This document shows positions 1 through 10,073 of a DNA stretch of 64,000 bases, one piece after another; the first letter of the stretch is position 1, and each line of letters opens with the position of its first letter. The DNA is from Scilla litardierei. Lineage: Eukaryota > Streptophyta > Magnoliopsida > Asparagales > Asparagaceae. Where the stretch lies: assembly GCA_030789695.1 (NCBI GenBank), contig CM061130.1:12205860-12269859 (forward strand). The letters run 5' to 3'. The notes beneath the pieces are model-generated. The model was not told the origin of the DNA. It searched no databases and saw nothing but the letters and a program-made list of their open reading frames with translations. A program made the translations under genes and the position numbers.

Positions 1-530
1 AGTTCGGAATATATTTGGCCAAGGGTTTCCAATTCATTGATGATGTCGGTAAAACATCCGTACATCGATGCAATGCTCTCATTATCCTGCATATGAAACA
101 AATCGAAGTTTTGCACGGTAACATATAACTTTGAAAGTTTTACCTTATTCATTCCCTCATGGGTAACGATGAGATGGTTCCAAATTTGATATGCACTCTT
201 ACATGTGCATATCTTGTTGAACTCATTCGGGTCCAACGCACAATGAAGAGCGTTCATTGCCTTAGCGTTGTTGACCTCGGTGGTTTTCTCGGAAGACGTC
301 CATTTGTTGAAATCTACTTCGGTGGGCTCGACATATTCCTTGTGGAGGTTTCTCCAAAGCGAAGCACTCCTAAGGAATGTCTCCATCCTGCATTTCCAAT
401 AGCTAAAATTTGTACCATTGAAACACGGAGGGCGCACCGTAGATTGACCTTCGAAAAGTGTGGACGCTCCATCACGATCGTGATTGTTGTACGAAGGCGG
501 AGGAGGAACGTTGTTGTTGTTGGATGCCAT
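1..530 (-). CDS. Copia retrotransposon gag, N-terminal part (runs off window)
   Basis: An open frame runs from an ATG at 530-528 leftward to the window edge without a stop (about 176 codons). The start is a short Asn/Pro-rich stretch, followed by the copia gag signature FNGTNFSYWKCRME, then LHCALDPNEFNK, AYQIWNHL and YVTVQNFDLFHMQDNESI near residues 100-155. These motifs match the UBN2/Retrotran_gag_2 family that forms the nucleocapsid of Ty1/copia elements. The ATG follows a tRNA-Met-type primer binding site and an LTR, so the start is well placed. The rest of gag and all of pol lie outside the window. The visible part has no lesion. The Asn run is encoded by a short AAC repeat. Confidence 0.85.
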   Translation of the reverse strand, partial: MASNNNNVPPPPSYNNHDRDGASTLFEGQSTVRPPCFNGTNFSYWKCRMETFLRSASLWRNLHKEYVEPTEVDFNKWTSSEKTTEVNNAKAMNALHCALDPNEFNKICTCKSAYQIWNHLIVTHEGMNKVKLSKLYVTVQNFDLFHMQDNESIASMYGCFTDIINELETLGQIYSE

Positions 531-544
531 AGATATAACCTTGC

Positions 545-556
545 GCTCTGATACCA
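545..556 (-). other. Primer binding site of the left copia element
   Basis: The minus strand reads TGGTATCAGAGC, the classic plant initiator-Met tRNA primer site. It lies 2 bases inside the LTR boundary and just upstream of the gag ATG. It fixes the orientation (minus) and the LTR edge. Confidence 0.9.
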
Positions 557-558
557 AT

Positions 559-2357
559 TGTAAGGACCCTATCTATGGGAAAAACACTAGAAGGGGGGTT
601 GAATAGTGTTTATGCAAATTTAAAAGGAATTTACACCAAATAAAATGCAATCCAACAAATATTGCGGAATAGAAAAACAACCCAAAAAGAGAAACAATTG
701 CAAACACAATTATGTTTCTAGGGTTCGGATTATCCAAGTCAACTCCCGACTTGTTCCCGGTAATCCTACGTCCCTTCCACCCGGATACCACAGGATACTC
801 AAGTTAGAACCCTAACTTGAGGTTCCCTTAAAACCCACTTGTAGCAACCCTACAAGTGCAATCGAATATAATCGATGTCCTTAACTCCCACAACTTGGAA
901 GCAAGCAAAACCACTCTCACAACCGAGAGCAAATCTCAAATAACGAAAGTTATGAAATAATGAAAACAACACTTACAATCACCTATGCCTTGAAGTAGAA
1001 CTTGAAGGAGGAGTGTGATGTGTGTTGGAGAACTCTCTTGGAAGAGAGGAGAAGCCCTTTCTCTTGACTGCACCAATTGCCTAGAGGATCACTCTTTGGT
1101 TCTAGGTTGGAGAGCAAGAGATCAAAGCTTGGAATTTCTTAGGGCTTTGGATTTGAGAGCTTTAAACTTTAGAATCAAAGCTTAGAATGAAAACTTGGAA
1201 GAATTGGTCAGAATTGGTAACCTCTCAATGGAACAGTAGAAGCCCCATTTATAGGTTTCACAAATCCACAAAACAGTTTAGGCAAAAACCCAATTAGAAT
1301 CCGTGAGAAAAATCTCAACGGATAGAATCTGAACTCGCGACAGTCGACTGTTGAACAATCCACAGTCGACTGTTGCACAGTCGGCAAGGGTAGGTGAGAA
1401 TTCATAACGATAACTTACCACGTGGACAGTCGACTGATGAAGCAAAGACAGTCGACTGTTAAACCAACAGGTGACTGTAATTACTTCTACAGGTGACTGG
1501 CCGAAAGATGAGTAAGTTAGAATAATACTGGAAATCTCACAAGTAACAGGACAGACGACTGATACAGATAATACAGTCGACTGTTAATCAGAACAGGTGA
1601 CTGTAAATCCTTATATAGACGACTGTCAAATACTCTGAGAATTTCCAGAGAGCTGAGTCAATGAAATGACTCACAAACAGACGACTGTTGCAGCATAGAC
1701 AGTCGACTGATCCAAGAGACAGTCGACTGTATATACAGCATTAGTCGACTGGCCGTAAAAGTCAGATCAAACAAAGTTTGGGCAAAGGATAGACGGGTGA
1801 CTGATTTACAAAACACAGTCGACTGTCACTTGGACAGGCGCATGTGAATCGTTCATCAGTAGCCTGTGCGAAATAATCAGAGAAGGCCCAAAACTATATT
1901 GTACAAGTCTGTGCATAACAGGTGACTGTAGAACAAAACACAGTCGACTGTTTTTGAGACAGGCGACTGTAAACTGTTAAGCAGTCAACTGTTATAAACA
2001 ATCCTTGCACAATCAATAAACAAATGAATTGGGGTCAAAGGACAATTGATCTAATGATGTCCTACAACCGAATGTAGATGTGTGTGAGGGCTCCATCAAA
2101 GTTCTACTTCTAAGTTACATACTAGAAGAGATAAAAGAAAATTACATTTGACGAATAATCTCTTCTTTCCATCGTATGAGCTTGAAGTCTTCACGGAGCT
2201 TCAATCATCATCTACGATCATCCAATCCATGTAATTTGCCTTCAATAAACTTTGTGAGTCATCCATTGCTAGTAGATCTTCATAATAGTCTTAGGCAATG
2301 GATTAACTGCAAAATAGGGGATTAGTCACAAGTATTTATGTTTTCTCATCATTAACA
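559..2357 (-). repeat. 5' LTR of the left copia element (~1.8 kb)
   Basis: On the plus strand it starts TGTAAGGACC next to the primer site and ends ATTAACA at 2357, so it reads TGTTAAT...CTTACA in the sense direction. The right edge is inferred from the TG/CA ends and from the return of Tat gag sequence at 2358. The partner LTR and target duplication lie outside the window. The middle of the LTR (1338-1991) is filled with short palindromes. No coding sequence is seen in it. Confidence 0.7.
1338..1991. repeat. Ladder of CAGTCGACTG palindromes in the copia LTR
   Basis: About 20 exact or one- to two-base variant copies of the 10-bp palindrome CAGTCGACTG occur in about 650 bp (for example near 1339, 1362, 1423, 1447, 1573, 1700, 1719, 1942). 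Variants such as CAGGTGACTG and CAGACGACTG fill the gaps. Neighbouring copies are mostly 19-24 bp apart, and larger gaps are near multiples of that. The sequence between copies is not conserved, so this is not an ordinary tandem repeat. Confidence 0.85.
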
Positions 2358-3005
2358 CCAAGTAGGGAGAAGTCCAATACTCAATAGCCTTCTCTCTGGG
2401 CTGGGGTCAGGACGACGTCCTGGGGCGCGTTAAGCTTGGCGGGGGCCGTGTCATCTCGCCTTTGCATGGTCGCCCCCTGGGGTCTTTTATCCCTGCTTGA
2501 GGTCCTCTGGATCGTGGTGCGTGCCTTCATCGTGCCTTGAGTTTTTCTTCGCCTTGGTAGGAGCTCTGTGATGACCTTCTTCATCTGTGGCAATGGCTTC
2601 TTCTACCAGCATGAACCGCCCTGCTCGGGCCAGGAGCTAGTCTATGTCCTTGGGGTCGTGATGCAGAGATTTCTTAAGTTCTCAATATCGGACCCCTTTT
2701 TTCATAGCAGCTATGATGACCTCCTCGGTATAGCTTTCCATGCTCAGCCTTTGGGCATTGAAGCGTAGCATGTAATTCCTCAGTGTTTCGCCCGGCCTTC
2801 GCACTACGTCGAACAGGTGGTCTGAGCTCGGCTTCCTTCTCTGCCCAGCCATGAATTATCGACAGAAGACCTGGGATAGCTCTCGGAAGCTTCTGATGGA
2901 TTGATCGGGGAGGCCATTATACCACTCCCTCGTTGACTTCTGCAAGGTGAATCCCCTTGTAGTCTTGGACGTGCTCCTGGGGAACTTCTGTGCCATTGTA
3001 CTACT
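2358..3005 (-). pseudogene. Tat-type gypsy element A, gag fragment (C-terminal portion)
   Basis: Minus-strand translation in shifting frames gives motifs shared with the gag of element B (29975-31584): LRFNAQRLSMES, AAMKKGVRY, LKKSLHHDPKDID and ARAGRFMLVEEAIATDE. These belong to the Retrotrans_gag capsid domain of Ty3/gypsy Tat elements. Stops replace at least two expected residues and the frame changes, so it cannot be translated. It is cut at 2357 by the copia LTR. It continues rightward across the solo LTR: sequence just left of 3006 and right of 4802 joins to an uninterrupted FKFKVSSLE-YNGTEVPQEH region. Further gag of A lies at 4808-5084 and 23360-23880. Confidence 0.75.
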
Positions 3006-4802
3006 TGACGTGCCCAAAACTTACACCTAAAAGCCACCTGGCGGTGTCACGGTCGCCAAGCGCTGTATGGTTTCTAAGTGTCGATTCTAGGTTCTATCCG
3101 CAAGCGGACGGTGTTAAATTATAGTATAAAATATTGTCGAATCCCACAGAGATAGTGACAGTGTATTGGGTCTCAGAATATTTCTAAATCTCAGAAAGAA
3201 TTAGCAGTCGGTTGGAAGATTGTTTGTTTGATGTTATTGGTTCAATATACGGAAATTAGGGACGCGAGGATCACCGCTAGGACCGTCAGAGGTCGATGTT
3301 AGGCTAGGGTTCCTATATTGCATTGGTTTTATGGGATTGGTCTCTCAGCTCGTACCACTCTCATGGATTAGAGCTTCGAAGTACTTTGGTGACTCTCATT
3401 GACGCAATGGCAGTAGCCGTCAATTTAGTGATATAGTTCGTCGGTGGATCCCCTCAGGGCACGAGCCGGATATGGTCATGGGACTTGGTTGGATCCACTA
3501 ACTCCCTAATTAAATCTTTAGGATAATCCTTAAGCTAATCAATTCCACATACCGTGGGCATGATCTTAGTACGAGTTCTCCTAGGGATTCGGCTGGATCA
3601 ACCAAAGTACTCCCCTTTTATTCCCAACACAACCTAAAAATCCCAGCTCTACATCTTTTTTCCTAAGATCCTAGGGCTAACCCATTAGCCCTAGATAAGA
3701 CTACTCAGACATATCAAATAGAACAAGGAAAGATGCGATTTTTAGATAGGAATTCATGATAGCGATAGAGAAAGTGAGAAAGTTGAGATTTTTTACGTAC
3801 TTAAAGCAATCAGCGCAATAGAAAATAATAAGAAAGTCAAGATCCAGAGATTCCATACAATAACAAGCAATAAAAATGTCATCTTTACTTCGTCGGCACA
3901 ATATCTCCAAAAGCTAGATCTAGAACTCTCAATTAAAACTAAACCTAAAACTAAAACTTAACCTAAAACTCTCCGTCTGGAAAAACGTCTTAAATACATA
4001 GGGGATGGACCCGACAAGAAAAACTCGAAATCTGGAAGTTTGGGACCCACTTGTCGCTAGTCGCGTCGGCTGCTTGACCCAGTAGGTGGCTGCTCGATCG
4101 AGCAGACACCTTGGCGTGGACTCTGCTGCGACACTGCTTGGAACGGATGCAGGCTACTCGATCGAGTAGCCCGCCTGCTCGATCGAGTCATCAGTGGATC
4201 TGATCTCTCCTCAAATTGTCGTTCTGTCTGCTGGGGTCGAGTAGGTCCTGCTTGGTCGAGTCATCAGGAATCCTGAATTCTTCGTCCAAAACCTCGCTCT
4301 GCATGCTCGGATCGAGTAGGTCCTGCTCGGTTGAGTTGGATGTCTGATGGAGGAAGCTTGAAGTTAGGTTGACTCGGGTCGAGTTGCCTCTCTGCTCGAT
4401 CGAGTGGCTCGTGCACATCTCCTGGCTGAATCTACGTGTCAGCTCGACCGAGCAGCAGAATGCTGCTCGGGCCGAGTCGGCTGGAAAATAGCTTGGGCCT
4501 TGCCTGTTGCTCCTTTCTCTCGCTCGCTCCTCCTCCTCTCCTCCTACCTGCTTCCAAACCTCGGCGAACTCCTGCGGATCCTTGCCTATGACATCCTGGA
4601 CGTGCTGGATGTGTCCGCATTCCAAATCAGCTCCCAATCGCTCCAAAATCCATACAAGTACAAAAAGCTATACGAGACTCAAATATGGCGTTAGAAGCGC
4701 GTATATGTATGAAAATAAGGATTTTGGATGCGAATATGACATAGAATGAGATGAAATGATGCTATAAAAAGATGGAAAATAAGGACATATCACTACTCCA
4801 AG
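3006..4802 (-). mobile_element. Solo LTR of an Athila-like family (TSD CTACT)
   Basis: The block begins TGACGTGCCC and ends CATATCA, and is flanked by direct repeats CTACT at 3001-3005 and 4803-4807. Its first 30 bases resemble the start of the Athila LTR at 21579 (TGATCGTGTCC..TGTACACC), and it has the same signature of a short 'CGCAAGCGnACGGTG' stretch followed by TATCGAA/GTCGAATCCC. No primer site, gag or pol is attached, so it is best read as a solo LTR left by recombination between two LTRs. The host gag reads through cleanly once it and one target copy are removed. It carries a cluster of CTCGATCGAG palindromes. Confidence 0.8.
4093..4472. repeat. CTCGATCGAG palindrome cluster in the solo LTR
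   Basis: Exact CTCGATCGAG copies lie at 4093-4102, 4157-4166, 4178-4187 and near 4393. Diverged copies (GGGTCGAG, GGTCGAGT, CTCGGATCGAG, CTCGGTTGAG, CTCGACCGAG, CTCGGGCCGAG) lie between and beyond them. Local spacings of about 20-21 bp recur (4157 to 4178; 4231 to 4251; 4306 to 4326). Confidence 0.8.
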
Positions 4803-4807
4803 CTTGA

Positions 4808-5084
4808 CACTTTGAACTTGAACGGCACCTGCACGAAAGTGATATTCTCTGTTGGTGGGTTGCGGTCGTCCACGGAGCCTTCTAAAGGGGTGTGGTTCGG
4901 CGGTCCATTGCTCCAGTGTGCGGGCTACCTAGGCTGGTCGGTGGCAGTGTGGGAGGGACCGTCTCTATGGCCACCCTGGCCGGGCACTGGGGTCGGCGAC
5001 CGGGATCTCTCCCTTCGGTGCCACTCCCTGCGGCTCCTTTGTCTCTTTAGACGGGGACTCTTACTCCGTCCTCATCGGTCTTCA
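4808..5084 (-). pseudogene. Tat element A, gag fragment (central part)
   Basis: This is the stretch between the solo LTR and the Athila element. On the minus strand it is the low-complexity linker and the start of the capsid domain (ending ...FKFKVSSLE at the solo LTR), parallel to the NFKVPTLEKYDG region of the gag of element B. Stops are present in every frame. The last five bases, CTTCA at 5080-5084, are the target duplication of the Athila insertion. Confidence 0.6.
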
Positions 5085-5983
5085 TGATCGCGTCCGAGTG
5101 TACACCCAAAAAACGACTTGTAGTCTTACCGCAAGCGCACGGTGTAGCGGCGAGCAGGTATCGAACTCAGGGAGGAACAAATGACAGTACCTTATTCAAT
5201 TCACCTAGCTATCAAAAGAGTGAGAATAGTTTTGATATCACAGTCACAATCGTTCAAATAACTAGAAAGTATCAATATAATAAAGCGTCTAGGGATAGGA
5301 AATCCCACTACGGACCGTCTCTCATCCTTGTGATGCATAAGTTTCATTGTTGCTAAGCTTGAATATTGGTGGACTAGTCGCAACTTAATGTAGAACCAAG
5401 CTCACGCTCTCGTGCTATTGCCGGTCTATAGCAAACCTAGGATAGGGCCCACTCTCGTGCAAACCCTAACCTAAGCCGATAGTGTGAAGAACGACATCAT
5501 TGTTCAATCGTATCTCGAGCCCACTCTCGTGCAAACTCGAGCTACGACCTAGGTTATGATAGTTCCTATCCATCCAATCTCTTGCAAACGGATATTGGTA
5601 TAGAATCACAATTAAAAATCCTAGCTTTGGCCCAATCTCTTGCAAACCAAATATAGAGAAATCCAATTGTCAATCTAAATCGAATATCTAGGCCTTCCTA
5701 TCAATGGGGATCCAATCTCTTGCAAATCCTAATCGATATGAATTCCTAGCTATTCGTAATCAATTGATCACAACCTAACCTTAATCAGTTCTAGCAACAA
5801 ATCTACGAATTTATCACAATTTAGAGATATGGTCCATAGGGTTCATCCCCATGCACTAAGACGATGGAACTACTCGCAAAGCATCATGCAAATCTCAGAA
5901 AAATCAATAATAATCACGACACAATTCTTTGCAAAAGAGAAATAATGCATAAAAATCAAGTTTTTAATAGAAATAGACAAACC
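5085..5983 (-). repeat. Athila 3' LTR, left piece
   Basis: It aligns base for base with 21579-22477 apart from scattered substitutions. It contains several copies of a phrase like 'CTCTTGCAAA' / 'CTCTCGTGCAAA' about every 60-80 bp (near 5455, 5525, 5580, 5640, 5710). It stops at 5983, where Copia-1 begins. AAACC at 5979-5983 is the target duplication. Confidence 0.92.
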
Positions 5984-6103
5984 TGTTGTGAAGGGAAATA
6001 TAGGGAGAATAGGTGTAGAGGGTAAAGAGCCCCCTACCCTTGTATTTATAGCTTTCAATAGTGGGTTGGATACCCAATTGGCCCACTGGGCCTATTCATA
6101 ACA
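5984..6103 (-). repeat. Copia-1 3' LTR (120 bp)
   Basis: TGTTGTGAAG...TATTCATAACA. It differs from the 5' LTR at 12516-12635 at two positions by eye (GTAAAG/GTTAAG and CCACTG/CCAATG). The sense strand has a TATAAATA box (complement at 6043-6050). Confidence 0.95.
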
Positions 6104-6117
6104 CTTCCCCTTATCCA
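6104..6117 (-). other. Copia-1 polypurine tract
   Basis: The minus strand reads GGATAAGGGGAAG immediately before the 3' LTR. The same tract sits before the 3' LTR of Copia-2 at 40278-40290. It would prime plus-strand DNA synthesis. Confidence 0.85.
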
Positions 6118-6412
6118 ACCAACATTGAATAAGGGGTGGATTTTTCAGGATCCGAGTTAGGGTAACTGTCTTGTTAAAGAAAGAACAGTTAACCCATAAC
6201 TTCTCCTGTTTTAGGGATGTGTCTAGGGGTGGATACTTCAGGATCCAGAGTCAACGAGGTTGCCTCGTCAAAACCTTGACTACGGAAAACCCAGTGGGAA
6301 AAAACCTGTAGCCAAGGGAAAAGAGTACAACTCTGCAGTTGACTCTCCCTTATCTGACCAAGCTTCAGGCTTGCAGATTACCTATGAATCTATACATCAG
6401 TCTCCTATGTAT

Positions 6413-9400
6413 CTATGAGTTCATAGTTCTCTCATCCTGACCCAGTTTACATTTACTCACTCTCCTCATCCCAATCCCATATACAAGTTTCTCAAAGATA
6501 CTAGTAGGCAGGGATTTGGTAAGCAAATCTGCCAAGTTATTACATGATTGGATCTTCTGTACCTCAATCTGCTTTTTCTTCTGAAGGTCGTGCGTCCAGA
6601 AAAACTTGGAGGAGATATGCTTCGTCTTGTCACCTTTGATGTAGCCGTCCTGTAGCTGGGCTATACATGCTGCATTGTCTTCATGGAGTGTAGTGGGTGC
6701 AAGAACGCCGGTCGTCAGGCCGGTGGAGGTGAGTATGTGTTGGATCACCGAGCGTAGCCAGAAGCATTCCTTGCTTGCTTTGAAGATCGCTAGTAGCTCT
6801 GAGTGAGTGGATGAGACGGTCGTCATGGTCTGCTTCACAGATCTCCAGGATATGGCAGTGCCGCAATATGTGAACATGTATCCGGTCTGAGACTTCTTTG
6901 TATGAGGATCGGACCTGTAACCTGCGTCAGCATAACTAACTAAAATAGTTGATGCCCCTTTCCTGTAGAATAGACCTAAGTCTATGGACCCTTGGAGGTA
7001 GCGCAGAAGATGCTTAACTCCGGCCCAGTGCCGCTGTGTAGGTACAACAATATATCTGGCTAGTAAGTTTACTGCAAATGCTATGTCAGGGCGAGTGTAG
7101 TTAGCCAGGTAAAGGAGTGCACCGATAGCACTTAAATAAGGCACTTCGGGGCCTAGTACTTCCTCCCCCTCTTCCAGCGGCCGGAAGGGGTCTTTGTGTA
7201 CATCCAATGATCTAACGACCATCGGAGTGCTGATGGGGTGGCACTTATCCATCTGAAACTTTTTCAATAAGTTCGATGTGTAAGTTGACTGGTGTAACAG
7301 GATCCCATCTTTAAGATGCTCTATCTGAAGGCCTAAACAGAATTTTGATTTTCCGAGGTCTTTCATCTCGAAGGTTTCTGTCAGGCTTCTAGAAATCTTT
7401 GCGATCTCTTCAGGAGATCCGATGAGGTTTAAGTCGTCTACATAGACGGCTATAATTACAAATCCTGTTGCCTTTGCTCTTATAAAGATGCAAGGACAGA
7501 CTGGGTCGTTTTTAAATCCTTGCTGTGCAAGGAAGTCGCTCAGTCTGTTATACCACATCCTTCCAGATTGTTTTAGACCATATAATGATCTTTGCAGTTT
7601 CACTGAGTAGATGTCACGTTCTCTCTCTTTTAGTGCTGCAGGCAAAGAATAACCGTCAGGCAATCTCATATAGATGTCTCGGTCTAGGTTGCCATATAGG
7701 TATGCAGTAACCACGTCCATGAGTTGCATATCTAAACCCTCTTGTGCTGTTAAGTCAATGAGGAATCGGAAGGTGATCGCGTCCATGACAGGGGAGTATG
7801 TGGCTTCAAAATCCACCCAAGGACGTTGGGTAAAACCCTGCGCTACAAGCCTTGCTTTGTAGCGTACGATCTCATTCTGTTCGTTTCGTTTTCTAACAAA
7901 TACGCATTTATAACCCACAGGTTTTACACCTTTTGGTGTCTGGACTATTGGTCCGAAGACCTTGCGTTTGGTGAGTGAATCCAACTCCACTCCTATTGCC
8001 GCTTTCCACTTTGGCCAATCATCTCTGCTTTGACATTCTGTCAGAGAGCGTGGTTCAATATCATCGTTGCAGTACGCGACGTTGATGGCAATATTACACG
8101 CAAATGTGTCATCTATTGTTGTGCTTTTTCTGTCCCAATACTCCCCAGTTCGTACATAGTGTATCGATACTTCATTTTCTCCCGGCTTTTCCTCTTCTCG
8201 AGAGTTTGGGAGAGATGGGGTAGCAGGGCTTAAATTAGCATCCTGTGGTGGTATTTGTTTACCATTGCCAAGGGTCCTACTCTTTCGAGGGACATGGTCC
8301 TTGGATTCCGGTGGTCGTCCTCTCTTTTTGAGAGGTCCAACCATTTCTGCTGCAGGCGGATTGCATCCATTTTGCGGTATGTCAATCCTAGCTGGAGTGT
8401 TAGCAGCAGGGACGTGTGATTTGACAATCTTCTGGTTGTCAGTAAATTTGTCCGGTAAGAGATGGACAGTGTTTTGGATGTGGAGAATCTTCAGGACCTT
8501 CTCCTCACACTGGCTTGTTGGCGGATCAAAGTGACATAAAGTTTTTGTATCCCAAGTGATACTTTCTGAAGCTTCGGGCTTCTTTGTCTGTGAGCCTAGT
8601 CTTGGGAACGATGTTTCATCGAATTCACAGTCTTCTAGACGTGCCTTAAAGACGTCCCCCGTAAGGGGTTCTAGGAATCTAATTATGGAGGGGGTGTCAA
8701 ACCCAACATAAATGCCTAGGCGACGTTGTGGACCCATCTTTGTCCTTTGTGGTGGTGCTATGGGGACGTATACTGCACAACCAAATATTCTCAAATGTGA
8801 GACAATTGGTGGGGCTCCAAGTGCTAGTTGCATTAGAGAAGATGACTGACCTCCAGAGGGTCTTAATTTTATTAAAGATACAGCATGCAAAATTGCATGA
8901 CCCCACGCATTCACTGGCATCTGGGATTGAAGTAATAATGGACGAGCGATCCACTGCAGTCTCTTAATTAGAGATTCTGCTAACCCATTTTGGGTGTGAA
9001 CATGTGCTACAGTATGTTCGACTTCAATTCCCTGAGGTTGGCAATAGTCTAGAAAGACTTGTGACATAAACTCCCCCGCATTGTCCAGACAAAGTTTCTT
9101 TATCTGGTAGTCGGGGAAGTGGGCCCGTAACTTGATTATCTGAGCTAAAAGCTTAGATAGTGCTAGGTTACGGGTGGACAGTAGGCACACATGTGACCAC
9201 TTAGTAGATGCGTCTATCAGGACCATAAAGTACTTGAACGGACCACTTGATTGGTGAATCGGACCACAAATGTCTCCGTGGATTCTTTCCAGAAAACTGG
9301 GGGACTCCACATCCACTTTCAGTGGAGAGGGTCTCGTGATCAGTTTACCCTTGTAACAGGGTGGACATGGGAATTTGCCTTTTTGAAGAATCTTCAGGTT

Positions 9401-9937
9401 CTTCAGGTCAATGCCCCTGGAGTTCTTTATGATGAGGTACATCATAACAGAACCAGGGTGTCCCAGTCTACTGTGCCAGAGTTGGAATTCTGGTGTTTGG
9501 GGGCACTGCAGGTGCTCCACCATGGATGTTTCTGGAGTTTGTATACTTGTTTGGTAGAGTCCCGAGGGGAGTCCCTTGAAACGTTCCACAATGGTTTTTG
9601 AACCATTTGTAAGAGCCGTTACAAGCAAGTATTCCCTTTTATCTTTCTCGACCGTCTCTAAGTGATATCCGTTTAAACGGATGTCTTTGAAGCTTAGGAG
9701 GTTTTGGATGGATTTAGGGGAGTATAACGCATTTTTAAGTGTTATTTGTGTGTTGCCGGGGAGCAATATAATTGCTTCCCCTGATCCTTCGATTATGTTT
9801 GCTGGTCCTGAGATTGTTCTCAGTGGGCCAGAATAGCTACTTACGCTCGTGAAGTAGTCTATGTTTTGAAGGATCGAGGGCGTCGATGCACTGTCCACTA
9901 GGCAGATAAGTTCCATATCTAAAAAGGGGAAAGACAT
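6413..9937 (-). CDS. Copia-1 pol polyprotein, intact 1174-codon frame
   Basis: One open frame encodes all copia pol domains in the usual order. Protease: LVDSAS near residue 15. GAG-pre-integrase HHCC finger: LWHSRLGHPG near 152 and CPPCYKGK near 192. Integrase core with acidic residues in GDICGP (~224), LDNAGEF (~282) and NGLAESL (~317). Reverse transcriptase with KARLVAQGF and the YVDD catalytic box (~831-834). RNase H with the active-site Asp in SYADAGY (~990) and HEDNAAC near 1086. The C-terminus is ...GQDERTMNS. Copia-2 shows W where this copy has C in VGYK(C/W)VF, so some substitutions may reduce function. The true start is uncertain: the ATG at 9937 lies inside a T-rich tract whose length varies between the two copies, so the next in-frame ATG (MELICL) or a spliced start is possible. 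Confidence 0.93.
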   Translation of the reverse strand: MSFPFLDMELICLVDSASTPSILQNIDYFTSVSSYSGPLRTISGPANIIEGSGEAIILLPGNTQITLKNALYSPKSIQNLLSFKDIRLNGYHLETVEKDKREYLLVTALTNGSKTIVERFKGLPSGLYQTSIQTPETSMVEHLQCPQTPEFQLWHSRLGHPGSVMMYLIIKNSRGIDLKNLKILQKGKFPCPPCYKGKLITRPSPLKVDVESPSFLERIHGDICGPIHQSSGPFKYFMVLIDASTKWSHVCLLSTRNLALSKLLAQIIKLRAHFPDYQIKKLCLDNAGEFMSQVFLDYCQPQGIEVEHTVAHVHTQNGLAESLIKRLQWIARPLLLQSQMPVNAWGHAILHAVSLIKLRPSGGQSSSLMQLALGAPPIVSHLRIFGCAVYVPIAPPQRTKMGPQRRLGIYVGFDTPSIIRFLEPLTGDVFKARLEDCEFDETSFPRLGSQTKKPEASESITWDTKTLCHFDPPTSQCEEKVLKILHIQNTVHLLPDKFTDNQKIVKSHVPAANTPARIDIPQNGCNPPAAEMVGPLKKRGRPPESKDHVPRKSRTLGNGKQIPPQDANLSPATPSLPNSREEEKPGENEVSIHYVRTGEYWDRKSTTIDDTFACNIAINVAYCNDDIEPRSLTECQSRDDWPKWKAAIGVELDSLTKRKVFGPIVQTPKGVKPVGYKCVFVRKRNEQNEIVRYKARLVAQGFTQRPWVDFEATYSPVMDAITFRFLIDLTAQEGLDMQLMDVVTAYLYGNLDRDIYMRLPDGYSLPAALKERERDIYSVKLQRSLYGLKQSGRMWYNRLSDFLAQQGFKNDPVCPCIFIRAKATGFVIIAVYVDDLNLIGSPEEIAKISRSLTETFEMKDLGKSKFCLGLQIEHLKDGILLHQSTYTSNLLKKFQMDKCHPISTPMVVRSLDVHKDPFRPLEEGEEVLGPEVPYLSAIGALLYLANYTRPDIAFAVNLLARYIVVPTQRHWAGVKHLLRYLQGSIDLGLFYRKGASTILVSYADAGYRSDPHTKKSQTGYMFTYCGTAISWRSVKQTMTTVSSTHSELLAIFKASKECFWLRSVIQHILTSTGLTTGVLAPTTLHEDNAACIAQLQDGYIKGDKTKHISSKFFWTHDLQKKKQIEVQKIQSCNNLADLLTKSLPTSIFEKLVYGIGMRRVSKCKLGQDERTMNS

Positions 9938-10073
9938 TCAAGCAATAAATGAAGAGAAAAGATCTACTTTCATAAAGATAAATGCTTAAAATATTGTTTT
10001 GACATGGAAATAAAACTAGATACGATGCATAAAAATAGAAGATACATTGCTAGTGCATAGAAGTGGTCCAGAT
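9938..10073 (-). other. Intron-like gag-pol spacer of Copia-1
   Basis: About 135 AT-rich bases separate the gag stop from pol, and the two frames differ. On the sense strand it ends in a pyrimidine tract and AG (TTTCCCCTTTTTAG) directly before ATATGGAA. Copia-2 has the same spacer with one more T. This looks like a splice acceptor, but no clear donor is seen, so the mechanism is inference. Confidence 0.5.

Noticed and set aside
1338..1991. Regular palindromes with spacers, resembling a CRISPR array
   Set aside because: The repeat is only 10 bp and degenerate, the spacers are 10-14 bp and the sequence is inside a plant LTR. There are no cas genes and nothing prokaryotic in the window.
5466..5666. 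Short open frame present in both Athila LTRs (5466-5666 and 21961-22161)
   Set aside because: It is conserved only because LTRs are copies of each other. It has no start context or motif, and crosses several repeated CTCTTGCAAA phrases.
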